Shown here one piece after another: positions 5,641 through 13,039 of a DNA stretch of 13,893 bases. The position numbers were made by a program, and so were the translations under genes. Source of the DNA: CAYUKK01 sp964445305 (GTDB lineage: Bacteria > Acidobacteriota > Aminicenantia > Aminicenantales > UBA8522); contig CAYUKK010000097.1 in NCBI GenBank assembly GCA_964445305.1, positions 1-13,893 on the forward strand, read 5' to 3'. The notes below the pieces were generated by a model. The model ran no database searches and was not told the DNA's origin. It saw only the letters and a list, made by a program, of their open reading frames with translations. Position 1 is the stretch's first letter. Every line of letters starts with the position of its first letter.

Positions 5641-8600
5641 ATGAAAGCCATAGGAAGCATTAGCCTGGGCATTCTCTTGATTGGGCTTCTTTCCATTAGC
5701 TCTTATGCACCTCAGGAGGCGCGCGTTTTGAGGTTTCCGGCCATCTACGGCGACCAGGTTGTCTTCAGCTATGCGGGCGACCTCTATGCTGTCTCTTCAA
5801 GCGGTGGCATCGCCCGCAAGCTCACCAGCCACGAAGGTTATGAAGCTTTTGCTCGCTTTTCCCCTGATGGGAAATTCGTCGCCTTTACAGGGGAGTACGA
5901 CGGCAATCGCGAAGTCTATCTCATGCCCGCCGAGGGGGGAATCCCAGTTCGTCTCACTTTTACCCCTTCGCTCAGCCGCGACGATATTTCCGATAGGATG
6001 GGTCCAAACAATATCGTCATGGGTTGGACAAACGACGGCCGCCATGTCATCTTCCGTTCCCGGATGAGGGAATGGGACGATTTCCTCGGCCAGCTTTACT
6101 TGGTTCCTAAGGAAGGGGGCACGCCGACTCAGATTCCGGTTCCTCGAGGCGGCTTCTGTTCTTTCTCGCCCGATGATAAGAAAATGGCCTATAACCGGGT
6201 TTTCCGGGAATTCCGGACGTGGAAGCGTTACCGGGGCGGGATGGCTGATGATATCTGGGTCTATGACTTCGAAACCAAGAAAACAGAAAACCTCACCAAC
6301 AACCCGGCTCAGGACATCATCCCGATGTGGAGCGGAAACAAAATCTATTTTCTCTCCGACCGCGATGAAAACAAACGGATGAACCTCTATGTTGTTGACC
6401 GGGAGAGCGGGCAGACAAGAAAGCTAACCCATTTCACGGATTTCGACATCAAGTTTCCCTCCCTCGGCCCCGAATCCATTGTTTTTGAGAATGGAGGGTA
6501 TATTTTTAAGCTGGACTTGAAGACAGAAGAGATTGTCCGGATCCCGGTCACCATCGCTGACGACCAGACGAGTGGCCGGTCGAGGCTCATCAAGGTCAAC
6601 GACCAGATCACTCACTATGAGATTTCTCCCGATGGGAAGCGCGCCCTCTTTGGCGCGCGGGGCGACATCTTTACGGTTCCGGCCAAGCACGGCAACACGA
6701 GAAACCTGACAGCCACACCCGGCATTCATGAGAGGGATGCACAATGGTCGCCTGACGGCCGCTGGATCGCCTTTATCTCTGACCGGAGCGGAGAGGATGA
6801 GATCTATCTCCTGCCCCAGGATGGACAGGGTCAGCCGCTCCAGCTGACCGAAAAAGCTGATACCTACAAGTACCATCTCCTCTGGTCACCGGACAGTCGA
6901 AAAATACTCTGGAGTGACAAGCTCCTCCGGCTCCAATATATCGACATCACCAAGAAAGAGGTCGTCGAGGTGGCTAAAGCTGAGATAGGAGAAATCCGCC
7001 AGTATGCCTGGTCGCCGGATAGCCGCTGGATTGCCTACGCCAAGCCTGAAGTCGAATCCCAAACTCGAATTTATATTTATTCCCTCGACACCCAAAAGAC
7101 TCATCCTGTCACGGACGGCTGGTATGCTTCCTACAGCCCTGAATTTAGCTCCGACGGGAAATATCTATTCTTCATTTCGGACCGGGATTTTAGCCCTGTC
7201 TATAGCCGAACAGAATGGAACCATGCCTATCTGAGCCTGTCCCGGATTTACTTTGTCACTCTGGCCGCCGAGACCAAGTCCCCCTTTGAGCCGAAAAGCG
7301 ACGAGGTCGAAGTGAAAAAAGAGGCGGGAAAAAAAGAGGCCCCCAAGACGCCTTCTGAGAAAACGGCTGGAGTAGACAAGCAAAAACCAATTCAAATCGA
7401 TGCCGAGGGAATCGCAGCCAGAATCATCGCGCTGCCCATCGCCGTCGCCGATTACTCGAACATTACCTCTGTTGAGGACAGGGTCTATTACCTCAAGAGG
7501 TCGAGTCTCGACCGAAAGAGCACCCTCTTGATGTATGATCTGGCGGAGCAGAAGGAGACGGATTTGGGGGATATCGACGGCTACGCCATCTCTACCGATG
7601 CGAAGAAAATGCTCATCGCCAAGGACCGTTCCTACGCCATCCTCGACCTCCCGCGCTCTCCGGTCAAAATCGAGGATAAGCTGGACCTTTCCGAGATGGA
7701 GGTGACGCTCGACCGCCGGGCGGAATGGAATCAGATTTATGAGGAATGCTGGCGCCAGATGAAATATTTCTTCTACGCGCCCAACATGCACGGCGTGGAC
7801 TGGGAAGCAATGCGGCTTCGCTACCGACCGCTCGCTCAAGCGGTTAACCACCGGGCTGACCTCACCTACATCATTGGCGAATTGATTGGGGAGCTAAATG
7901 CCGGTCATACCTACGTGGGCGGGGGTGATCTGCCCAAGCTCGAGAAAGTCAAGGTCGGGATGCTCGGCGCCAAGCTGGAAAAGGATTCCGAGTCGGGCTA
8001 TTTCCGGATTGTCAAGATTCTGAGGGGACAGAATTGGGGCAAAACGCTGCGCTCGCCGCTGACCGAAATTGGCGTCAATGTCAGGGAAGGAGATTATATC
8101 CTGGCCGTCAATGGCGCACCAACGAAAGATATGGTTGACATCTACCGGGCGCTACTCAACACCGTGCGCAAGCAAGTGACCCTGAAGGTCAGCGCTCGGC
8201 CCGAGGAGAAGGGAAGCCGGGAGGTCGTCGTTATTCCCATCGAAAGTGAACAGCAGCTCTATTACCACACCTGGGTCAGGGAGAACATAGAAAAGGTTGA
8301 TCGAGCCACGGGCGGGAAAGTTGGCTACATCCACATCCCGGACATGGGTCCGGCAGGCCTGAACGAGTTCGTCAAGCACTATTACCCCCAGTTGCGGAAG
8401 AAAGGTCTCATCATCGACGTCCGTGGGAATGGCGGAGGGAACGTCTCCCCCATGATTATCGAGCGGCTGCGGCGGGAGATCGCTATGATGGAGATGTCCA
8501 GGGATACGATTGGCCGGCCCGACCCTGATGGAATGCTTGTTGGCCCGAAGGTTTGCTTGATCAACGAGTTTTCAGCCTCGGACGGCGACATCTTTCCCTA

Positions 8601-8922
8601 CCGCTTTAAAGTCTATAAACTCGGCCCCCTCATCGGCAAAAGGACATGGGGAGGTGTCGTCGGCGTCCGCGGTTCTCTGCCGCTTCTGGATGGCGGCTAT
8701 CTCATGAAGCCCGAGTTTGCACCCTACAGCGTCGATGGTCAGGACTGGATTATCGAGGGGATGGGCGTCGAACCGGATATCGTCGTCGATAACGACCCAG
8801 CCAAAGAATACGCCGGGGTTGACGAACAGCTGGACAAGGCCATCGAGGTCATCATGGAGGAGCTCAAGACAAAAGAATTCAAGTTCCCCCCGATCCCGCC
8901 TTATCCAAAGCGGGACAAATAG
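5641..8922 (+). CDS. Exported tricorn-like protease (S41 family, with beta-propeller and PDZ)
   Basis: A 1093-residue protein close to the usual tricorn length. Start ATG 5641 follows GGGAGG (5631-5636) and opens a Sec signal peptide (MKAIGSISLGILLIGLLSIS, probable cleavage after SSYA). The same frame stays open back to 5485, but that start would bury the signal. Residues of about 25-545 are PD40/WD40-type propeller repeats (repeated FSPDGK, WSPDSR, FISDR). A charged Lys/Glu linker spans about 551-585, and a second propeller part reaches about 690. A helical core segment follows, then a PDZ domain (about 772-870) and the S41 domain. Likely catalytic residues are His756 (GELNAGHTYV), Ser980 (SASDGD) and Glu1039 (EGMGVEPD). 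The Ser that precedes the catalytic His in Thermoplasma tricorn is Gly here. Tricorn cuts peptides produced by larger proteases. The signal peptide places this one outside the cytoplasm. It is probably co-transcribed with the thioredoxin gene. Confidence 0.92.
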   Translation: MKAIGSISLGILLIGLLSISSYAPQEARVLRFPAIYGDQVVFSYAGDLYAVSSSGGIARKLTSHEGYEAFARFSPDGKFVAFTGEYDGNREVYLMPAEGGIPVRLTFTPSLSRDDISDRMGPNNIVMGWTNDGRHVIFRSRMREWDDFLGQLYLVPKEGGTPTQIPVPRGGFCSFSPDDKKMAYNRVFREFRTWKRYRGGMADDIWVYDFETKKTENLTNNPAQDIIPMWSGNKIYFLSDRDENKRMNLYVVDRESGQTRKLTHFTDFDIKFPSLGPESIVFENGGYIFKLDLKTEEIVRIPVTIADDQTSGRSRLIKVNDQITHYEISPDGKRALFGARGDIFTVPAKHGNTRNLTATPGIHERDAQWSPDGRWIAFISDRSGEDEIYLLPQDGQGQPLQLTEKADTYKYHLLWSPDSRKILWSDKLLRLQYIDITKKEVVEVAKAEIGEIRQYAWSPDSRWIAYAKPEVESQTRIYIYSLDTQKTHPVTDGWYASYSPEFSSDGKYLFFISDRDFSPVYSRTEWNHAYLSLSRIYFVTLAAETKSPFEPKSDEVEVKKEAGKKEAPKTPSEKTAGVDKQKPIQIDAEGIAARIIALPIAVADYSNITSVEDRVYYLKRSSLDRKSTLLMYDLAEQKETDLGDIDGYAISTDAKKMLIAKDRSYAILDLPRSPVKIEDKLDLSEMEVTLDRRAEWNQIYEECWRQMKYFFYAPNMHGVDWEAMRLRYRPLAQAVNHRADLTYIIGELIGELNAGHTYVGGGDLPKLEKVKVGMLGAKLEKDSESGYFRIVKILRGQNWGKTLRSPLTEIGVNVREGDYILAVNGAPTKDMVDIYRALLNTVRKQVTLKVSARPEEKGSREVVVIPIESEQQLYYHTWVRENIEKVDRATGGKVGYIHIPDMGPAGLNEFVKHYYPQLRKKGLIIDVRGNGGGNVSPMIIERLRREIAMMEMSRDTIGRPDPDGMLVGPKVCLINEFSASDGDIFPYRFKVYKLGPLIGKRTWGGVVGVRGSLPLLDGGYLMKPEFAPYSVDGQDWIIEGMGVEPDIVVDNDPAKEYAGVDEQLDKAIEVIMEELKTKEFKFPPIPPYPKRDK

Positions 8923-8938
8923 AAGAGGCGCATTTTTC

Positions 8939-9376
8939 ATGGCCGAAAAACTCAAGGTCAGCTGTGTGCGTTGTGGGGCAACGAATCACTTTCCCCTGGA
9001 GGCAGTCGGAAAGAAAGTCGTCTGCGGACGATGCAAGGCCATCCTTCCTGAACCCGGAGCGGTGCTCGAACTGACGGCCCAACAAGCCGTGAATTTCCTC
9101 CAGCGGGCGAGCCAGCCTGTCCTCATTGATTTTTATTCACCCGCCTGTTCTCCCTGCTCGATGATGCGTCCTATTCTTGACCGACTGGCCAAGCGCCGCG
9201 CCGGAGAAATCATGGTCATCCAAATCAACGTCGACACCAATCCTGAACTGGCTGGCTCCTTTGGCATCCAGGCTGTCCCCACTTATGTGATTTTCCATAA
9301 GGGGACGGAGAGAGGCCGTGCGAGCGGGGCCATGGCGGAAACGGATTTTTCTTTATGGGTGGCCAGCCGGACTTGA
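8939..9376 (+). CDS. Thioredoxin with N-terminal zinc ribbon (Trx2-like), CSPC active site
   Basis: A 145-residue cytoplasmic thiol-disulfide protein. Residues 9-32 carry two CxxC-type pairs (Cys9/Cys12 and Cys29/Cys32), the zinc ribbon of the TrxC/thioredoxin 2 group. The thioredoxin fold follows with the active site at Cys70-Ser-Pro-Cys73 (SPACSPCSMM) and cis-Pro114 in AVPTYVIF. The usual active site is CGPC, so the Gly to Ser change is noteworthy and may alter redox potential. There is no signal peptide. The ATG at 8939 is 16 bp after the protease stop, with AGAGG ten bases upstream, so the two genes probably form one transcript. No terminator is visible before the convergent tRNA gene 18 bp away. 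Confidence 0.88.
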   Translation: MAEKLKVSCVRCGATNHFPLEAVGKKVVCGRCKAILPEPGAVLELTAQQAVNFLQRASQPVLIDFYSPACSPCSMMRPILDRLAKRRAGEIMVIQINVDTNPELAGSFGIQAVPTYVIFHKGTERGRASGAMAETDFSLWVASRT

Positions 9377-9394
9377 GATTATAAGAAGAGGGAA

Positions 9395-9481
9395 TGCCGA
9401 AGAGGGGACTCGAACCCCTACTCCCGTATACCAGGAACTAGCCCCTCAAGCTAGCGTGTCTGCCAATTCCACCACTTCGGC
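9395..9481 (-). tRNA. tRNA-Leu (anticodon GAG)
   Basis: On the minus strand 87 bases fold as a class II tRNA with a variable arm. The acceptor stem pairs GCCGAAG with CTTCGGC and is followed by discriminator A at 9395. The D arm contains TGGAATTGGCAGAC. The anticodon stem CTAGC/GCTAG encloses loop TTGAGGG with anticodon GAG (9445-9447), reading CUC and CUU. The T arm is GGGG-TTCGAGT-CCCC. CCA is not encoded. It lies 32 bp downstream of secG and is probably processed from the same transcript. E. coli also has a tRNA-Leu(GAG) gene (leuU) just after secG. Confidence 0.95.
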
Positions 9482-9513
9482 ATTCACTCGGGAGGTTTTC
9501 CCGGTATCGGCTT

Positions 9514-9903
9514 TCAATTCAAGTCCTTTTTAGGCGGGGACTCAGCCTCGGCCGTCTCTGCCTTCTTTTCTTGTGTCGGCTCCTTTTGGGCAGCTTTTCC
9601 TTCTTCTTTCTTTGTTTCCGCTGTCGTCGCTGTTTGCTTTGCTGGCTCTTCGCCTCTGACGACCGACTTCCCGCCTTTGGCCGAAAGAATCCACAGCCCC
9701 AGGGATGTGAGCATGAACAAGACAGCACAAACCGTGGTCACCTTAGAAAGCAGGGTCGCCGCTCCTCTTGGCCCGAACGCGGTCTGGCTTCCCACACCCC
9801 CAAAAGCGCCGGCCAAATCAGCCGCTTTCCCCGACTGGAGGAGGACAGCGACAATGAGGATGAAACAGATGATGATGTGGATGATGGTGATGATCGCGCT
9901 CAC
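9514..9903 (-). CDS. secG: Preprotein translocase subunit SecG
   Basis: A 129-residue inner-membrane protein that assists SecYE during protein export. Two hydrophobic segments (about 3-22 and 54-74) flank the conserved loop LLQSGKAADL and the Gly/Phe-rich AFGGVGSQTAFGPRGAATLLSK, diagnostic for SecG. The C-terminal 50 residues (about 80-129) form a Lys/Glu/Ala-rich hydrophilic tail, longer than in many SecG proteins. The start is GTG (9901-9903), overlapping the tpiA stop codon by four bases (GTGA), with AAGGA a few bases upstream, so translation is probably coupled to tpiA. The tRNA-Leu gene follows. Confidence 0.93.
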   Translation of the reverse strand: MSAIITIIHIIICFILIVAVLLQSGKAADLAGAFGGVGSQTAFGPRGAATLLSKVTTVCAVLFMLTSLGLWILSAKGGKSVVRGEEPAKQTATTAETKKEEGKAAQKEPTQEKKAETAEAESPPKKDLN

Positions 9904-10682
9904 TTCTTTTCCTTCACCGCTTTGATGGCTTCTTGGATAATCCCGATGAACGATTCGGCCTCGAGCGAGGCGCCACCAACGAGAAAGCCGTCGATGTCTT
10001 TCTCGCTCATGAGAGCAAAGGCGTTCGTTGGCTTCACCGAGCCACCATAGAGGATTATAGCACAGCTGGCTCGGTCTTTTCCATATCCCAAAGCGAGTTT
10101 TTCCCTGATCCAGGCGTGGACTTCTTGGGCCTGCTCGGGGGTGGCCGTCTTGCCAGTGCCGATCGCCCAGATGGGCTCATAGGCAATGAGGATATGCTCG
10201 AATTCAGTGGCCGAGAGGCCGTCAAGGCTTTCTTCAAGCTGACGGGTCACTCTGGCCATCGTCTCACCTCTTTCTCTTTCAGCCAGCGATTCGCCAACGC
10301 AGACAATGGGAAAGAGCTGGTTCCGGAGAGCGGCCTTTATTTTCTTGCTGATGTCCGCATCCGATTCTCCAAAGTGCTGACGCCGCTCCGAATGCCCGAC
10401 GATGACGTACTGGCATCCCACATCTTTGAGCATCGGGGCAGCGATTTCGCCCGTAAAAGCTCCCTTTTCTTCCCAAAAAAGGTTTTGAGCCGCGAGCTGA
10501 ACTGGACTTCCCTCTAAGACTTTGTTCACCTCCGTGAGAGCGGTGAATGGTGGGGCGACGATGATTTCTGCCTCGGCCAGACTGAAACTGGCCCTGACGA
10601 CAGCCGTCGCCAGCTCTCGAGCTTCAGGAACGGTCATATGCATCTTCCAATTGCCGGCAACAACAGGCGGCTTTTTCTCCAT
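9900..10682 (-). CDS. tpiA: Triosephosphate isomerase
   Basis: A 260-residue cytoplasmic enzyme that interconverts dihydroxyacetone phosphate and glyceraldehyde 3-phosphate. All active-site landmarks are present: Asn11 and Lys13 in GNWKMH, the electrophile His97 in VGHSERR, the base Glu169 in AYEPIWAIGTGKTA with flexible loop 6, and phosphate-binding GGS (213-215) and GG (236-237). Length is typical. The ATG is preceded by GGAG at about 7 nt and lies 20 bp after pgk. Its stop overlaps the secG GTG start. It belongs to the gapA-pgk-tpiA cluster. Confidence 0.97.
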   Translation of the reverse strand: MEKKPPVVAGNWKMHMTVPEARELATAVVRASFSLAEAEIIVAPPFTALTEVNKVLEGSPVQLAAQNLFWEEKGAFTGEIAAPMLKDVGCQYVIVGHSERRQHFGESDADISKKIKAALRNQLFPIVCVGESLAERERGETMARVTRQLEESLDGLSATEFEHILIAYEPIWAIGTGKTATPEQAQEVHAWIREKLALGYGKDRASCAIILYGGSVKPTNAFALMSEKDIDGFLVGGASLEAESFIGIIQEAIKAVKEKK

Positions 10683-10702
10683 TGGCTATCTCCGTCGCCA
10701 GT

Positions 10703-11884
10703 TCAATCCGTCTCCAAGGCCTCGATGCCAGGCAGCGTCCCCTTAGCTAAGTACTCGAGCGAAGCACCGCCCCCTGTCGAGATGTGGGTGATTTTTTGGC
10801 TAACACCAGCTTTCTCTAAAGCGGCGATAGAATCGCCGCCGCCAACAATGGAAACCGCCGGCGAGGAGGCAATCGCCTCGGCAATCTTGATCGTGCCTTG
10901 AGCAAACTTGTCGACCTCGAAAACACCGAGGGGGCCATTCCAAAAGATGGTCCTCGCGCCGGCGATAATTTGGGCATATTCGTGGATGGTGCGGGGCCCG
11001 ATGTCCACGGCCATCTTCTCGGAAGGAAGGGGAAAGCTGGAGACAACCTCAGCCGAAGCCTCTTTGTCCACGGTCGCAGCCATCAGATGATCAGACGGAA
11101 GGCGAAATCCGATTCGGCGTTCTTTCGCTCTGGTCAAAATAGCCAGGGCTTGGCTCTTCAGTTCTTCCTCGACTAAAGATTTTCCCACATCGAAACCCTG
11201 GGCTTTAAAAAAAGTATAGGCCATGGCGCCGCCGATGAGCACATGATCGGCTTTCTCGACGAGGCTCTCCAGAACGGGGATTTTATCCGAGACTTTCGCT
11301 CCGCCGAGGACAGCGACGTATGGCTTTTCCGGCGCTTTCACGGCCCGATTCAGGTATTCCACCTCTTTTTCCAGAAGGAAGCCAGCTGCCTTCTCCCTGA
11401 TCAGGTTGGCCAGGGCAACGACGGAGGCATGAGCCCGATGGCAGGCGCCGAAAGCGTCGTTAACATAAACTTCAATTCCCACAGCCAACTGGCGGGCGAA
11501 ACCAGGGTCGTTTGCCGTCTCCTCAGCCTGAAAGCGGACGTTCTCGAGAAGGAGTATCTCCCTTTCTCTGAGCTGACGCTTGAGTGTCTCCACTTCGGAA
11601 CCGATGACCCCGGGCGCGAGACGGACTTCCTGCTGGCAGAGCTCGGCCAGGCGATTGGCGACAGGCCTGAGGCTCAGTTTTGGGTTGAACTGACCCTTGG
11701 GGCGTCCCAGATGAGAGCAGACTACCAGACGACAACGCTGGTCAAGGAGATACTGGATGGTGGGGAGAGCTGCCCTGATGCGGGTATCATCCCGGATTTT
11801 CCCCTGCTCATCCAGCGGGACATTAAAATCCACCCGCAGAAAAACCAGTCTTCCAGCCAGGGGGATGTCTTTTAACCGTTTCAT
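10703..11884 (-). CDS. pgk: Phosphoglycerate kinase
   Basis: A 393-residue cytoplasmic enzyme that transfers phosphate from 1,3-bisphosphoglycerate to ADP. The N-terminal substrate domain has RVDFNVPLD (17-25), the DDTR segment (32-35), SHLGRPKG (57-64) and LENVRF (113-118). The C-terminal nucleotide domain has GGAKVSDKI (194-202), WNGPLGVFE (315-323), GGGDS (348-352) and STGGGASLEYL (369-379). Length is standard for bacteria. It starts 6 bp after the gapA stop. The only ribosome site is a weak GGTGA that overlaps that stop, which suggests translational coupling. tpiA follows 20 bp downstream. Confidence 0.97.
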   Translation of the reverse strand: MKRLKDIPLAGRLVFLRVDFNVPLDEQGKIRDDTRIRAALPTIQYLLDQRCRLVVCSHLGRPKGQFNPKLSLRPVANRLAELCQQEVRLAPGVIGSEVETLKRQLREREILLLENVRFQAEETANDPGFARQLAVGIEVYVNDAFGACHRAHASVVALANLIREKAAGFLLEKEVEYLNRAVKAPEKPYVAVLGGAKVSDKIPVLESLVEKADHVLIGGAMAYTFFKAQGFDVGKSLVEEELKSQALAILTRAKERRIGFRLPSDHLMAATVDKEASAEVVSSFPLPSEKMAVDIGPRTIHEYAQIIAGARTIFWNGPLGVFEVDKFAQGTIKIAEAIASSPAVSIVGGGDSIAALEKAGVSQKITHISTGGGASLEYLAKGTLPGIEALETD

Positions 11885-11890
11885 GGCTGT

Positions 11891-12889
11891 TCACCGGACA
11901 ATGCACTTGATTAAATCGCGCAGACGACAGGAATATCCCCATTCGTTATCATACCAGGCGAGAACCTTAACCAGGTTGTCGTCGATGACTTTTGTGTATT
12001 CGCCATCGACGATAGCCGAATGAGGATTGGCCATAAAATCAACAGAAACGAGCGGCTCTTCGGTGTAGTCGAGGATACCCTTGAGCGAGTCGCGAGCGGC
12101 GGCCAGAAAGGCCGCATTGACTTCCTGGACTGTCGTTTTTTTCTTGACCACGGCTACCAAGTCGACGACGGAGATGTTGGGCGTCGGCACGCGGATGGCG
12201 ATGCCATCGATTTTGCCCTTGAGCTCGGGCAAGACGAGCCCGACCGCTTTAGCTGCGCCCGTTGTCGTTGGAATCTGGGAAATAGCCGCCGCGCGCGCTC
12301 GGCGCAGATCCTTGTGGGGCTGGTCGAGGATTCTCTGGTCGTTGGTGTAGGAGTGGATAGTCGTCATGAAAGCTTTCTCGACGCCGAAGGTATCATGGAG
12401 AATTTTCACCACAGGGGCCAAACAGTTGGTCGTGCAGGAAGCATTCGAAAGGACATGGTGCTTGGCCGGGTCATAAACTTTTTCGTTCACGCCGAGGACA
12501 ATGGTCACATCCGGGTCAGTGGCCGGGGCTGAAAAAATGACTTTCTTGACGCTTCCCCGCATATGGAGGAGGGCCTCCTCCTTCTTCTTGAACTTTCCGG
12601 TCGCCTCGACGACCACGGTTACGCCCAGTTCATCCCATGGAATGCGCGCCGGGTCTTTTTCAGCAAAAACTTTTGTTTCCTTGCCCCTGACGAGAATGGC
12701 ATCCTGGGTTGTCTTGACCTCCTCCTTAAACTGGCCAAGGATCGAGTCGTACTTGAGCAGGTGGGCGAGAGTCCGTGCATCGGTGATGTCATTGACAGCC
12801 ACGAACTCAAGCTCAGGGTCGTCGTAAGCGGCCCGAAAAAGATTTCGGCCGATGCGTCCAAAGCCGTTGATTCCAATCTTGATGCTCAT
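11891..12889 (-). CDS. gapA: Glyceraldehyde-3-phosphate dehydrogenase (NAD type)
   Basis: A 332-residue cytoplasmic enzyme that oxidises and phosphorylates glyceraldehyde 3-phosphate. The frame is open up to 12952, but ATG 12889 is preceded by a perfect AGGAGG (12895-12900, five-base spacing) and gives the canonical start SIKIGINGFGRIGR. The Rossmann motif GFGRIGR is at 9-15. Asp34 in AVNDITD indicates preference for NAD over NADP. Catalytic Cys152 lies in SNASCTTNCLAP and His179 in TTIHSYT. The conserved tail WYDNEWGYS is at 312-320. First gene of the cluster with pgk, tpiA, secG and tRNA-Leu, with a candidate promoter upstream. This order gives three consecutive glycolytic steps from one transcript. 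Confidence 0.97.
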   Translation of the reverse strand: MSIKIGINGFGRIGRNLFRAAYDDPELEFVAVNDITDARTLAHLLKYDSILGQFKEEVKTTQDAILVRGKETKVFAEKDPARIPWDELGVTVVVEATGKFKKKEEALLHMRGSVKKVIFSAPATDPDVTIVLGVNEKVYDPAKHHVLSNASCTTNCLAPVVKILHDTFGVEKAFMTTIHSYTNDQRILDQPHKDLRRARAAAISQIPTTTGAAKAVGLVLPELKGKIDGIAIRVPTPNISVVDLVAVVKKKTTVQEVNAAFLAAARDSLKGILDYTEEPLVSVDFMANPHSAIVDGEYTKVIDDNLVKVLAWYDNEWGYSCRLRDLIKCIVR

Positions 12890-12894
12890 GAGCA

Positions 12895-12900
12895 CCTCCT
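12895..12900 (-). promoter_or_regulatory. gapA ribosome binding site (decides the start)
   Basis: Minus-strand AGGAGG, a full Shine-Dalgarno match, lies five bases before the ATG at 12887-12889. It shows that the GAPDH start is here and not at the upstream in-frame ATG at 12952, which would add 21 non-conserved residues. Confidence 0.85.
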
Positions 12901-12923
12901 TAGTTTCTAACTTTTTCCCTCCC

Positions 12924-12952
12924 ATATTAATGAAAAACCCCTTCCAAATCAA
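12924..12952 (-). promoter_or_regulatory. Candidate promoter of the gapA-pgk-tpiA-secG cluster
   Basis: Minus-strand TTGATT (12947-12952) and TAATAT (12924-12929) are 17 bp apart, each with four of six consensus matches. The predicted start is near 12917, about 28 nt before the gapA ATG. It sits in the only intergenic gap upstream of gapA (12890-13039), but the match is moderate. Confidence 0.4.
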
Positions 12953-13039
12953 CGCTTATTGGGGCCGGACCACGGTATTTTATTTGTCATGAATGGGTTA
13001 TAAAAATGACTTTCTTGGCCTCGGAAATGGCCCGCTCGG

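Noticed and set aside
7165..7851. 228-codon minus-strand open frame inside the protease gene
   Set aside because: It is antisense to a well-supported domain of the tricorn-like protein and has no recognisable family features.
12890..12952. N-terminal extension of GAPDH to an upstream ATG
   Set aside because: The extra 21 residues are not part of the family, and a perfect AGGAGG stands before the internal ATG.
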